The position numbers and the translations under genes were made by a program. DNA of 64,000 bases from Sialis fuliginosa (Eukaryota; Arthropoda; Insecta; Megaloptera; Sialidae): contig OY540821.1 in the NCBI GenBank assembly GCA_961205875.1, positions 1,922,001 to 1,986,000 on the forward strand, written 5' to 3'. Below the pieces are notes generated by a model. The model ran no database searches. It had not been told where the DNA came from and was given only the letters and a program-made list of their open reading frames with translations. Positions 34,629 to 46,465 of this stretch are shown here, one piece after another (the first letter of the stretch is position 1; each line of letters begins with the position of its first letter).

Positions 34629-37600
34629 AGAGACAAACATCTGCAACGAAGACTAAAATCGACTTATTGTTATCTCAAATGGATGGTGATGATAGACCTT
34701 ATCTCAAGATCAACGTACTTGGTCGAAGTATGTATGGACTTCTTGACTCAGGTGCATCACGGTCAATTGTGAACAAGAAGGGATGGTCCATTCTTGAAGG
34801 TCTTGGCCTGTGCATCGATCGAAGTTGTCTTTCCAATTGCACAGTCGCGAATGGAGAGCAAGTACAGAGTAATGGGGTAGTGCAGACTCCAATTACCGTT
34901 CAACGTCAGACGAAGCTTGTAGATATCTTGGTTGTTCCAAATCTTAAGCCAACCTTGCTTCTTGGGTTAGACTTTTGGCGTACAATGGGGATCGTACCGG
35001 ACGTGCGTAGAGGGGTATGTTTCCTAGCGGACGAATACGTAGACGTGGTCGATATTCCTCCAAGATGCCAAGAACCAACAGATCTAGACCCACCTGATCA
35101 AGCTAGATTGAACACGTTACTAGAGACTTATTTTCCACAAGTGTCCAACAAATTAGGATGTACGTCACTGGTAGAGCATACCATCATTGTTAATTCATCT
35201 CCGATAAAACAAAGATATTATCCTGTATCACCGAAGATCCAGCAGCAAATCGACTTAGAACTACAGCAGATGCTAGAGAATGGCATCGTAGAACCTTCAA
35301 CAAACGCGTGGTCGTCACCAATCTTGTTGGTGAAGAAGAAGGACGGCGGCTATCGTTTCTGTGTCGATTACAGAAAATTGAACAGTGTAACACGACGAGA
35401 TGCTTACCCTCTACCATACGTCAGTGCCATCCTAGATAAATTGAGGAACGCACAATTTCTGTCTTCGCTAGATTTAAAATCTGCGTATTGGCAAATACCT
35501 GTGGCAGAAGCAAGTAGGGACAAAACGGCATTCACAGTACCAGGACGAGGACTTTTCCAGTTTCGTCGAATGCCATTCGGGCTTCACAACGCCCCGGCTA
35601 CGTGGCAACGCCTGATTGATACCGTCTTGGGTCCCGAACTAGAGCCATACGTATTTGTATATCTTGACGATATAATTGTGGTGACACCTACATTCGAAGA
35701 ACATCTCAAGGTCCTAGAAGAGATATTCCAACGTCTTATAAAGGCAGGCTTGTCATTGAGTAAGGACAAATGTATGATCTGTCGATCGGAACTGCGTTAC
35801 CTAGGGTACATTGTTAATCGACAAGGTCTACATGTGGATCCCGATAAAGTGGCTGCCATTTTGGACATTAAATCTCCAAGCAATATTTCGGAAGTCCGGA
35901 GAATCATAGGAATGGCTTCGTGGTATAGAAGATTCATACCGAACTTTTCTTCTATTATCGCTCCGATGACCGATCTTCTGAAGAAAAATAAAAAGTGGAT
36001 GTGGTCCCCCGAGTGTGAGGCGTCATTCCACACGATAAAGGAAGCATTGGTAGCAGCACCAATTTTGACATGCCCTGATTTTGACATACCATTCGTGGTG
36101 CAGACCGACGCTAGTGGATATGGCATCGGTGCTGTATTAACACAACACCATGCAGACGGCGAACACGTTATTTGTTACGCAAGCCGATCCCTCAATCGAG
36201 CCGAACGTAATTATTCCACCACCGAGAGAGAATGCTTGGCAGTGATATGGGCCGTGGAGAAGTTAAGGCCATATTTGGAAGGCTCCAGGTTTACGGTGAT
36301 CACTGACCACCACTCTCTCATTTGGCTTCATAACCTAAAAGACCCAACAGGAAGATTAGCTCGGTGGGCAGTTCGTCTCCAACAATATACGTTCGACATC
36401 ATACATCGAAAAGGCAAGGACAACGTGGTACCAGATGCTTTGTCAAGATCTGTTAACGTTGACTTTCTGGAGATACCCGCTGATGTCAAAGACAAGTGGT
36501 ATCTCAGAACAATGGACAAAGTTCAGAAAACGCCGTTGTCGATGAAAGATTGGCGAGTCGAAGATGGCGTACTTTTTAAACATGTCGCATCAGTGAACAA
36601 TGAGGCAAGCAGTTCGTGGAGAATGGTCGTGCCAAAAGAGTGTCGTTCCCAAGTGTTAGAAGACAGTCACGACGCACCAACTTCTGGACACCTGGGTATC
36701 TACAAAACATTCTCACGACTGGCTCAACAGTATTACTGGCCGAAAATGCGAGCTGATGTCACGAGGTATGTTCGTGGATGTCGCACTTGTATTCAGCACA
36801 AGGTTGAGCAAAGAGCACAACCAGGACTGATGGGTCAACGACATACCATTACACAACCGTGGCGAACCATTTGCACCGACATCATGGGACCTTTACCCAG
36901 ATCTACGAAGGGTCATTGCTATATCTTAGTCGTCACAGATTGTTTTAGCAAGTTTACACTTCTTTTCGCGTTGCGGAATGCGACGGCAAAGAAGGTCTGT
37001 GAGAAGATAGAAGATGAAGTTTTCATGATGTTTGGAGTGCCTGAATACATTATATGTGATAATGGAGTTCAATACCGAAGTAAAGAATTCATGAATATGA
37101 CGAAGAAATACGGTTCCAAGATTCTGTTCAACGCTGCATATCATCCGCAAGCCAATCCTGCTGAAAGAGTGAACAGAGTAGTAAAGACGATGATTTCTTC
37201 TTACATCAAAGACGATCAAAGAAGATGGGATGAACATCTACCCAAGGTTGCGTGTGCCTTAAGAACATCTAAACATGAAGTTACTGGCCACACTCCGTAT
37301 TTTGTCAATTTCGGTCGTGAGATGATGGCAGATGGACGAAGTTTCTCGATGAAAGTCCCTGCTGCCGAAGACGTTCACGATAACCGAGAAAATATGTTCA
37401 AGACCATATATGCCAATATCAACCAACGTTTATTAGCCGCTCATCAAAAATCGGCTAATCGCTATAACCTCCGAAGAAGACCAATCACCTATTCTGTCGG
37501 GGACAGAGTCTGGAAGAAGAACTACGTGCTTTCGGATGCCACACGACATTTTTCCGCCAAACTCGCTCCTAAGTTCACCGGTCCATTTGTGATCAAGAAA

Positions 37601-37741
37601 AAGGTCTCAACGTGGACGTATGAGTTGATGGATGAAGATGGGAGAAGTAGAGGAAACTGGCACGTCAAGGATTTGAAGGCTCACCCACCAGATTCGATTT
37701 TCGATGAAAATCGCCCCGAAGAAGAGGGGGAGATTCTGTGA
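34568..37741 (+). CDS. pol: Pol polyprotein of Gypsy element 2 (PR-RT-RNase H-IN)
   Basis: Polyprotein for reverse transcription and integration. The start given is the first codon after the predicted -1 shift; the frame is open from 34553 and its first ATG is 34595, which I use for residue numbers (1048 residues). Protease LLDSGAS (D51). Reverse transcriptase SLDLKSAYWQ (D293) and YLDDIIV (D358/D359). RNase H with D505, E546 and D571. Integrase zinc region H692, H699, C729, C732 (HX6HX29CX2C). Integrase core D762, D822, E857 (D-X59-D-X34-E). C-terminal GPF segment. All catalytic positions are present and there is no internal stop. The stop TGA at 37739-37741 lies inside the 3' LTR, and the final acidic residues are encoded by the polypurine tract. 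Integrase after RNase H places it in Ty3/Gypsy (Metaviridae). Confidence 0.95.
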   Translation, partial: RQYGSLDSRMMTSKSSHKSAERQTSATKTKIDLLLSQMDGDDRPYLKINVLGRSMYGLLDSGASRSIVNKKGWSILEGLGLCIDRSCLSNCTVANGEQVQSNGVVQTPITVQRQTKLVDILVVPNLKPTLLLGLDFWRTMGIVPDVRRGVCFLADEYVDVVDIPPRCQEPTDLDPPDQARLNTLLETYFPQVSNKLGCTSLVEHTIIVNSSPIKQRYYPVSPKIQQQIDLELQQMLENGIVEPSTNAWSSPILLVKKKDGGYRFCVDYRKLNSVTRRDAYPLPYVSAILDKLRNAQFLSSLDLKSAYWQIPVAEASRDKTAFTVPGRGLFQFRRMPFGLHNAPATWQRLIDTVLGPELEPYVFVYLDDIIVVTPTFEEHLKVLEEIFQRLIKAGLSLSKDKCMICRSELRYLGYIVNRQGLHVDPDKVAAILDIKSPSNISEVRRIIGMASWYRRFIPNFSSIIAPMTDLLKKNKKWMWSPECEASFHTIKEALVAAPILTCPDFDIPFVVQTDASGYGIGAVLTQHHADGEHVICYASRSLNRAERNYSTTERECLAVIWAVEKLRPYLEGSRFTVITDHHSLIWLHNLKDPTGRLARWAVRLQQYTFDIIHRKGKDNVVPDALSRSVNVDFLEIPADVKDKWYLRTMDKVQKTPLSMKDWRVEDGVLFKHVASVNNEASSSWRMVVPKECRSQVLEDSHDAPTSGHLGIYKTFSRLAQQYYWPKMRADVTRYVRGCRTCIQHKVEQRAQPGLMGQRHTITQPWRTICTDIMGPLPRSTKGHCYILVVTDCFSKFTLLFALRNATAKKVCEKIEDEVFMMFGVPEYIICDNGVQYRSKEFMNMTKKYGSKILFNAAYHPQANPAERVNRVVKTMISSYIKDDQRRWDEHLPKVACALRTSKHEVTGHTPYFVNFGREMMADGRSFSMKVPAAEDVHDNRENMFKTIYANINQRLLAAHQKSANRYNLRRRPITYSVGDRVWKKNYVLSDATRHFSAKLAPKFTGPFVIKKKVSTWTYELMDEDGRSRGNWHVKDLKAHPPDSIFDENRPEEEGEIL
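37718..37733 (+). promoter_or_regulatory. Polypurine tract of Gypsy element 2
   Basis: GAAGAAGAGGGGGAGA-type purine run ending a few bases before TGTGAC of the 3' LTR. It is also coding (Glu/Gly) for the end of Pol. Confidence 0.85.
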
Positions 37742-38472
37742 CAGCACAGAATGAAACATCGTTATTTTAATCTATTACATAAGTTTTAATCATACTTCGA
37801 TAAATTTTATCAAATAAATTATATAACTACTGATATAAAAGCCGACCCAAAAATGGAGAGAATTCAGTAACTATTCAGTAGTGACTGAGTAGACAGCCAG
37901 GGTTTCGTGCTACAGTCTGCAGTGTTTCATAAAGGTACATATTTTCTGTATTATATTGTCAGTGATTTTATTTTCGGCGAGCCAAGCTAGCTATCATCCA
38001 GCGACCGAGAAGTTACGCAGTGTTGGTGGTACGCTCTGTCTTCGGCTTGAAGAAGAGTCCGAGCCAGCTCGGAGATTACCAACGTCGCGGAACGAGGATT
38101 TTAGGAGTGGTGGTCCACCTAATTTCCCTTTCTGGTGATCCAGGATCTGCTCGTTGGAGGTGTAACGGCTTGAGGCTGCCGAAGCCATCAGTGACTATTT
38201 TTGTTTGTTATATTTCTTTTTTTTTGTGAGCAGAATATTGCGAACTTTACTCTGGTTGTTGTGTATATATTTTTTTTATTGATATATATTTTTTTTGAAT
38301 ATACTTTTATTATTGAACCTATATATTTTATTTTTCGTAGTTTTAGATTAAAATTACGTGGCGCCCTTCTGGCACCTCGACACTCCCTTCCTGTCCGTCC
38401 GAACGTCGAACCACCCCGTCTCCACTGTGCTACGCCGAGGCAAACTATTTCTATTTACCGATAGTGGTAATA
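37737..38472 (+). repeat. 3' LTR of Gypsy element 2
   Basis: Copy of 32357-33092 at offset 5380 with no difference found. Followed by the AAGC target duplication and satellite. The AATAAA at 38467-38474 is created by the junction with the target site. Confidence 0.95.
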
Positions 38473-38884
38473 AAGCATAAATTTAAACATAAATTTAAAC
38501 ATAAATTTAAACATAAAATTAAACATAAATTAAAATGTAAATTTAAGCATAAATTTAAACATAAATTTAAACATAAATTTAAACATAAATTTAAACATAA
38601 ATTCAAACATAAATTTAAACATAAATTTAAACATAAATTAAAACATAAATTCAAACATAAACTTAGACATAAACTTAAACATAAACCTAAACATAAACTT
38701 AAACATAAACTTAAACATAAATTTAAACATAAACTTAAACATAAACTTAAACATAAATTTAAACATAAATTTAAACATAAATTTAAACATAAATTTAAAC
38801 ATAAATTCAAACATAAATTTAAACATAAATTTAAACATAAATTTAAACATAAATTTAAACTTAAACTTAAATATAAATTCAAAC
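38473..38884 (-). repeat. CATAAA arm, right of Gypsy 2
   Basis: Continuation of the arm broken at 32356. Same variant order as 30357-30744. Confidence 0.95.
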
Positions 38885-39214
38885 ATTAATAAAAATATAA
38901 AAATTAACAAATCAGTCTATTTCAAAAGATTTAAAATAATTATTTTTAATTGTAAAAACGAATTAAGTCGAAAATCATCATTTCACTCAAATTACATCAA
39001 ATAATGTCAATACTGATTATTTTAGACACTAAATTTCCGATAAGTATCCAAACTGATGGAATTGATTTAAAATAATTTGATCCGATTGTTATTGGTACGA
39101 ATCGAGACGTTTATTATCAAAATACACCGATTTAATACAAATCGAGTCGATTTGAAGATGTTATAAGTTTATTTACGTGGATGATTTAGTTTATGTTTAA
39201 TCTTTTGCTAATGT
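38885..39214 (-). repeat. Spacer 11 (orientation A)
   Basis: Copy of spacers 8 and 9. Without Gypsy 2 it lies 2020 bp after spacer 10, close to the 2032-bp step between spacers 9 and 10. Confidence 0.95.
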
Positions 39215-42106
39215 ATGTTTAAGTTTATGTTTATGTTTATGTTTATGTTTATGTTTATGTTTATGTTTATGTTTATGTTTATGTTTATGTTTATGTTTAT
39301 GTTTATGTTTATGTTTATGTTTATGTTTATGTTTATGTTTATGTTTATGTTTATGTTTATGTTTATGTTTATGTTTATGTTTATGTTTATGTTTATGTTT
39401 ATGTTTATGTTTATGTTTATGTTTATGTTTATGTTTTTGTTTATGTTTATGTTTATGTTTATGTTTATGTTTATGTTTATGTTTAAGTTAATGTTTACGT
39501 TTATGTTTATGTTAATGTTTATGTTTATATTTAAGTTTATGTTTAAGTTTATGTTTAAATTTATGTTTCAATTTATGTTTAAATTAATGTTTAAATTTAT
39601 GTTTAAATTTATGTTTAAATTTATGTTTAAAATGAATGTTTAAATTTAAGTTTATGTTTTAATTTATGTCTAAATTTAAACATAAATTTATACATAAATT
39701 TAAACATAAATTTAAACATAAAATTTAACATAAATTTAAAAAAAAATTTAAACATAAATTAAAACATAAATTTAAACATAAACTTAAACATAAATTAAAA
39801 CATAAATTTAAACATAAATTAAAACAAAAATTTTAATAAAATTTAAACATAAATTTAAACATAAATTTAAACATAAATTTAAACATAAATTTAAATATAA
39901 ATTTAAACATAAATTTAAACATAAATTTAAACATAAATTAAAACATAAATTTAAACATAAATTTAAACATAAATTTAAATATAAATTTAAACATAAATTA
40001 AAACATAAACTTAAACATAAACTTAAACATAAATTTAAACATAAATTTAAACATAAATTTAAACATAAATTTAAACATAAATTTAAACATAAATTTAAAC
40101 ATAAATTTAAACATAAATTAAAACATAAATTTAAACATAAATTTTAACATAAATTTAAACATAAATTTTAACATAAATTTAAACATAAATTAAAACATAA
40201 ACTTAAACATAAACTTAAACATAAATTTAAACATAAATTTATACATAAATTTAAACATAAATTTAAACATAAATTTAAACATAAATTTAAACATAAATTT
40301 AAACATAAATTTAAACATAAAATTAAACATATATTTAAACATAAATTTAAACATAAATTTAAACATAAATTTAAACATAAATTTGAACATAAATTTAAAC
40401 ATAAATTTAAACATAAATTTAAACATAAATTTAAACATAAATTAAAACATAAATTTAAACATAAATTTAAACATAAATTTAAACATAAATTTAAACATAA
40501 GTTTAAACATAAATTTAAACAAAAATTTAAACATAAATTTAAACATAAACTTAAACATAAATTTAAACATAAATTAAAACATAAATTTAAACATAAATTT
40601 AAACATAAATTTAAACATAAATTTAAACATAAATTTAAACATAAATTTAAACATAAATAAAAACATAAATTTAAACATAAATTTAAACATAAATTTAAAC
40701 ATAAATTTAAACATAAATTTAAACTAAAATTAAAACATAAATTTAAACATAAATTTAAACATAAATTTAAACATAAATAAAAACATAAATTTAAACATAA
40801 ATTTAAACATAAATTTAAACATAAATTTAAACATAAACTTAAACATAACTTTAAACATAAATTTAAACATAAATTTAAACTAAAATTTGAAAATAAATTT
40901 AAACATAAATTTAAACATAAATTTAAACATAAACTTAAACATAAATTTAAACATAAATTTAAACATAAATTTAAACATAAATTTAAACTAAAATTAAAAC
41001 ATAAATTTAAACATAAATTTAAACATAAATTTAAACATAAATAAAAACATAAATTTAAACATAAATTTAAACATAAATTTAAACATAAATTTAAACATAA
41101 ACTTAAACATAAATTTAAACATAAATTTAAACATAAATTTAAACATAAATTTAAACTAAAATTAAAACATAAATTTAAACATAAATTTAAACATAAATTT
41201 AAACATAAATAAAAACATAAATTTAAACATAAATTTAAACATAAATTAAAACATAAATTAAAACATAAACTTAAACATAAACTTAAACATAAATTTAAAC
41301 ATAAATTTAAACATAAATTTAAACATAAATTTAAACATAAATTTAAACATAAATTTAAACATAAATTTAAACATAAATTAAAACATAAATTTAAACATAA
41401 ATTTTAACATAAATTTAAACATAAATTTTAACATAAATTTAAACATAATTTAAAACATAAACTTAAACATAAACTTAAACATAAATTTAAACATAAATTT
41501 ATGCATAAATTTAAACATAAATTTAAACATAAATTTAAACATAAATTTAAACATAAATTTAAACATAAATGAAAACATAAATTTAAACATAAATTTAAAC
41601 ATAAATTTAAACATAAATTTAAACATAAATTTAAACATAAATTTAAACATAAATTTAAACATAAATTTAAACATAAACTTAAACATAAATTTAAACATAA
41701 ATTTAAACATAAATTTAAACATAAATTTAAACTAAAATTAAAACATAAATTTAAACATAAATTTAAACATAAATTTAAACATATATTTAAACATAAATTT
41801 AAACATAAACTTAAACATAAATTTAAACATAAATTTAAACATAAATTTAAACATAAATTTAAACATAAACATAAACATAAACATAAACATAAACATAAAC
41901 ATAAACATAAACATAAACATAAACATAAACATAAACATAAACATAAACATAAACATAAACATAAACATAAACATAAACATAAACATAAACATAAACATAA
42001 ACATAAACATAAACATAAACATAAACATAAACATAAACATAAACATAAACATAAACATAAACATAAACATAAACATAAACATAAACAAGAACATAAACAT
42101 AAACAT
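39215..42106. repeat. Inverted satellite arms, long CATAAA side
   Basis: TTTATG to the flip near 39663, then about 2.4 kb of CATAAATTTAAA dodecamers, ending in pure (CATAAA)n from about 41865. A TTTAAACATAAATAAAAACAT variant recurs at about 120-190 bp steps between 40650 and 41220, a short higher-order unit. Spacer orientation changes from A to B across this block. Confidence 0.93.
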
Positions 42107-42373
42107 AAGCTTTAAACATAAACTAAATCATACACCTAAATAAAAATATAACAACAACTGCAAATCGACTCGATTTGTATTAAATCGGTCTATTTTGATA
42201 ATAAACGTCTCGATTCGTACTAATAACAATCGGATCAAATTATTTTAATTCAATTCCTTCAGTTTGGATACTTATCGGAAATTTAGTGTTTAAATGACTA
42301 GATTTGACATTATTTGATGTAATTTGAGTCAAATGATGATTTTCGACTCAATTCTTTTTTACAATTAAAAATA
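42107..42373 (+). repeat. Spacer 12 (orientation B, short form)
   Basis: AAGCTTTAAACATAAACTAA to ACAATTAAAAATAATG. Compared with spacers 4-6 it has CACCTAAAT, ACAACAACTGC and CAATTCCTTCAG changes and lacks the GACTGATTTGTT end. This short form is used from here to 64 kb. Confidence 0.95.
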
Positions 42374-43859
42374 ATGTTTATGTTTATGTTGTTGTTTATG
42401 TTTAAGTTTATGTTTATGTTTATGTTTATGTTTATGTTTATGTTTATGTTTATGTTTATGTTTATGTTTATGTTTATGTTTATGTTTATGTTTATGTTTA
42501 TGTTTATGTTTATGTTTATGTTTATGTTTATGTTTATGTTTATGTTTATGTTTATGTTTATGTTTATGTTTATGTTTATGTTTATGTTTATGTTTATGTT
42601 TATGTTTATGTTTATGTTTATGTTTATGTTTATGTTTATGTTTATGTTTATGTTTATGTTTATGTTTATGTTTATGTTTATGTTTATGTTTATGTTTATG
42701 TTTATGTTTATGTTTATGTTTATGTTTATGTTTATGTTTATGTTTATGTTTATGTTTATGTTTATGTATATGTTTAAGTTAATGTTTACGTTTATGTTTA
42801 TGTTAATGTTTATGTTTATATTTAAGTTTATGTTTAAGTTTATGTTTAAATTTATGTTTCAATTTATGTTTAAATTTAAGTTTATGTTTTAATTTATGTC
42901 TAAATTTAAACATAAATTTAAAAATAAATTTAAACATAAATTTAAACATAAATTTAAACATAAAATTTAACATAAATTTAAAAAAAAATTTAAACATAAA
43001 TTAAAACATAAATTTAAACATAAACTTAAACATAAATTAAAACATAAATTTAAACATAAATTAAAACATAAATTTAAATAAAATTTAAACATAAATTTAA
43101 ACATAAATTAAAACATAAATTTAAACATAAATTTAAACATAAATTTAAACATAAATTAAAACATAAACTTAAACATAAACTTAAACATAAATTTAAACAT
43201 AAATTTAAACATAAATTTAAATTTAAACATAAATTTAAACATAAATTAAAACATAAATTTAAACATAAATTTAAACATAAATAAAAACATAAATTTAAAC
43301 ATAAATTTAAACATAAATTTAAACATAAACATAAACATAAACATAAACATAAACATAAACATAAACATAAACATAAACATAAACATAAACATAAACATAA
43401 ACATAAACATAAACATAAACATAAACATAAACATAAACATAAACATAAACATAAACATAAACATAAACATAAACATAAACATAAACATAAACATAAACAT
43501 AAACATAAACATAAACATAAACATAAACATAAACATAAACATAAACATAAACATAAACATAAACATAAACATAAACATAAACATAAACATAAACATAAAC
43601 ATAACATAAACATAAACATAAACATAAACATAAACATAAACATAAACATAAACATAAACATAAACATAAACATAAACATAAACATAAACATAAACATAAA
43701 CATAAACATAAACATAAACATAAACATAAACATAAACATAAACATAAACATAAACATAAACATAAACATAAACATAAACATAAACATAAACATAAACATA
43801 AACATAAACATAAACATAAACATAAACATAAACGTAAATATGAACATAAACATAAACAT
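42374..43859. repeat. Inverted satellite arms
   Basis: Pure TTTATG to about 42765, dodecamers, flip near 42896, CATAAA dodecamers, then pure CATAAA from 43318 to 43832 with one 5-bp unit (CATAACATAAAC) at 43601. Confidence 0.95.
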
Positions 43860-44124
43860 AAGCTTTAAACATAAACTAAATTACACCTAAATAAACATAT
43901 AACAACAACTGCAAATCGACTCGATTTGTATTAAATCGGTCTATTTTGATAATAAACGTCTCGATTCGTACTAATAACAATCGGATCAAATTATTTTAAT
44001 TCAATTCCTTCAGTTTGGATACTTATCGGAAATTTAGTGTTTAAATGACTAGATTTGACATTATTTGATGTAATTTGAGTCCAATGATGATTTTCGACTC
44101 AATTCTTTTTTACAATTAAAAATA
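43860..44124 (+). repeat. Spacer 13 (orientation B, short form)
   Basis: Near copy of spacer 12, missing a few bases in AAATTACACCTAAA. Confidence 0.95.
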
Positions 44125-46465
44125 ATGTTTATGTTTATGTTGTTGTTTATGTTTAAGTTTATGTTTATGTTTATGTTTATGTTTATGTTTATGTTTATGT
44201 TTATGTTTATGTTTATGTTTATGTTTATGTTTATGTTTATGTTTATGTTTATGTTTATGTTTATGTTTATGTTTATGTTTATGTTTATGTTTATGTTTAT
44301 GTTTATGTTTATGTTTATGTTTATGTTTATGTTTATGTTTATGTTTATGTTTATGTTTATGTTTATGTTTATGTTTATGTTTATGTTTATGTTTATGTTT
44401 ATGTTTATGTTTATGTTTATGTTTATGTTTATGTTTATGTTTATGTTTATGTTTATGTTTATGTTTATGTTTATGTTTATGTTTATGTTTATGTTTATGT
44501 TTATGTTTATGTTTATGTTTATGTTTATGTTTATGTTTATGTTTATGTTTATGTTTATGTTTATGTTTATGTTTATGTTTACGTTTATGTTTATGTTAAT
44601 GTTTATGTTTATATTTAAGTTTATGTTTAAGTTTATGTTTAAATTTATGTTTCAATTTATGTTTAAATTAATGTTTAAATTTATGTTTAAATTTATGTTA
44701 AAATTTATGTTTAAATTTATGTTTAAATTTATGTTAAAATTTATGTTTAATATGAATGTTTAAATTTAAGTTTATGTTTTAATTTATGTCTAAATTTAAA
44801 CATAAATTTAAACATAAATTTAAACATAAATTTAAACATAAATTTAAACATAAATTTTAACATAAACTTAAACATAAATTTAAACATAAATTTAAACATA
44901 AATTTAAACATAAATTAAAACATAAATTTAAACATAAATTTAAACATGAATTTAAACATAAATTTAAACATAAATTTAAACATAAATTTAAACATAAATT
45001 TGAACATAAATTTAAACATATATTTAAACATAAATTTAAACATAAATTTAAACATAAATTTAAACATAAATAAAAACATAAATTTAAACATAAATTTAAA
45101 CATAAATTTAAACATAAATTTAAACTAAAATTAAAACATAAATTTAAACATAAATTTAAACATAAATTTAAACATAAACATAAACATAAACATAAACATA
45201 AACATAAACATAAACATAAACATAAACATAAACGTAAACATAAACATAAACATAAACATAAACATAAACATAAACATAAACATAAACATAAACATAAACA
45301 TAAACATAAACATAAACATAAACATAAACATAAACATAAACATAAACATAAACATAAACATAAACATAAACATAAACATAAACATAAACATAAACATAAA
45401 CATAAACATAAACATAAACATAAACATAAACATAAACATAAACATAAACATAAACATAAACATAAACATAAACATAAACATAAACATAAACATAAACATA
45501 AACATAAACATAAACATAAACATAAACATAAACATAAACATAAACATAAACATAAACATAAACATAAACATAAACATAAACATAAACATAAACATAAACA
45601 TAAACATAAACATAAACATAAACATAAACATAAACATAAACATAAACATAAACATAAACATAAACATAAACATAAACATAAACATAAACATAAACATAAA
45701 CATAAACATAAACATAAACATTAACATTAACATTAACATTAACATTAACATAAACATAAACATAAACATAAACATAAACATAAACATAAACATAAACATA
45801 AACATAAACATAAACATAAACATAAACATAAACATAAACATAAACATAAACATAAACATAAACATAAACATAAACATAAACATAAACATAAACATAAACA
45901 TAAACATAAACATAAACATAAACATAAACATAAACATAAACATAAACATAAACATAAACATAAACATAAACATAAACATAAACATAAACATAAACATAAA
46001 CATAAACATAAACATAAACATAAACATAAACATAAACATAAACATAAACATAAACATAAACATAAACATAAACATAAACATAAACATAAACATAAACATA
46101 AACATAAACATAAACATAAACATAAACATAAACATAAACATAAACATAAACATAAACATAAACATAAACATAAACATAAACATAAACATAAACATAAACA
46201 TAAACATAAACATAAACATAAACATAAACATAAACATAAACATAAACATAAACATAAACATAAACATAAACATAAACATAAACATAAACATAAACATAAA
46301 CATAAACATAAACATAAACATAAACATAAACATAAACATAAACATAAACATAAACATAAACATAAACATAAACATAAACATAAACATAAACATAAACATA
46401 AACATAAACATAAACATAAACATAAACATAAACATAAACATAAACATAAACATGAACATAAACAT
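44125..46465. repeat. Inverted satellite arms with ~1.3-kb pure CATAAA
   Basis: TTTATG arm, flip near 44786, dodecamers, then almost pure CATAAA from 45173 to 46450. The exceptions are one CGTAAA at 45233 and a block of five CATTAA units at about 45719-45749. Confidence 0.95.

Larger units (their letters stand above)
32357..38472 (+). mobile_element. Gypsy element 2 (complete, young LTR retrotransposon)
   Basis: 6116-bp Ty3/Gypsy element with the target duplication AAGC at 32353-32356 and 38473-38476. Removing element and duplication restores TTTAAGCATAAATTT, a common phrase of this satellite. LTRs 32357-33092 and 37737-38472 (736 bp each) show no difference in my line-by-line comparison. 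It carries a tRNA-Lys primer site, gag, a -1 frameshift signal, pol and a polypurine tract. No env frame is present. All of this points to a recent and possibly still competent copy; activity is inferred, not shown. Confidence 0.96.

Noticed and set aside
37737-38472. Env or a third gene in the Gypsy elements (errantivirus-like)
   Set aside because: In element 2 the LTR follows pol directly. In element 1 only 32 bp lie between pol and the polypurine tract. There is no room for env.
42107-42113. AAGCTT at spacer starts as a cloning or restriction artefact
   Set aside because: The site is part of a longer conserved spacer start and alternates with AAGCATT, so it is natural variation.
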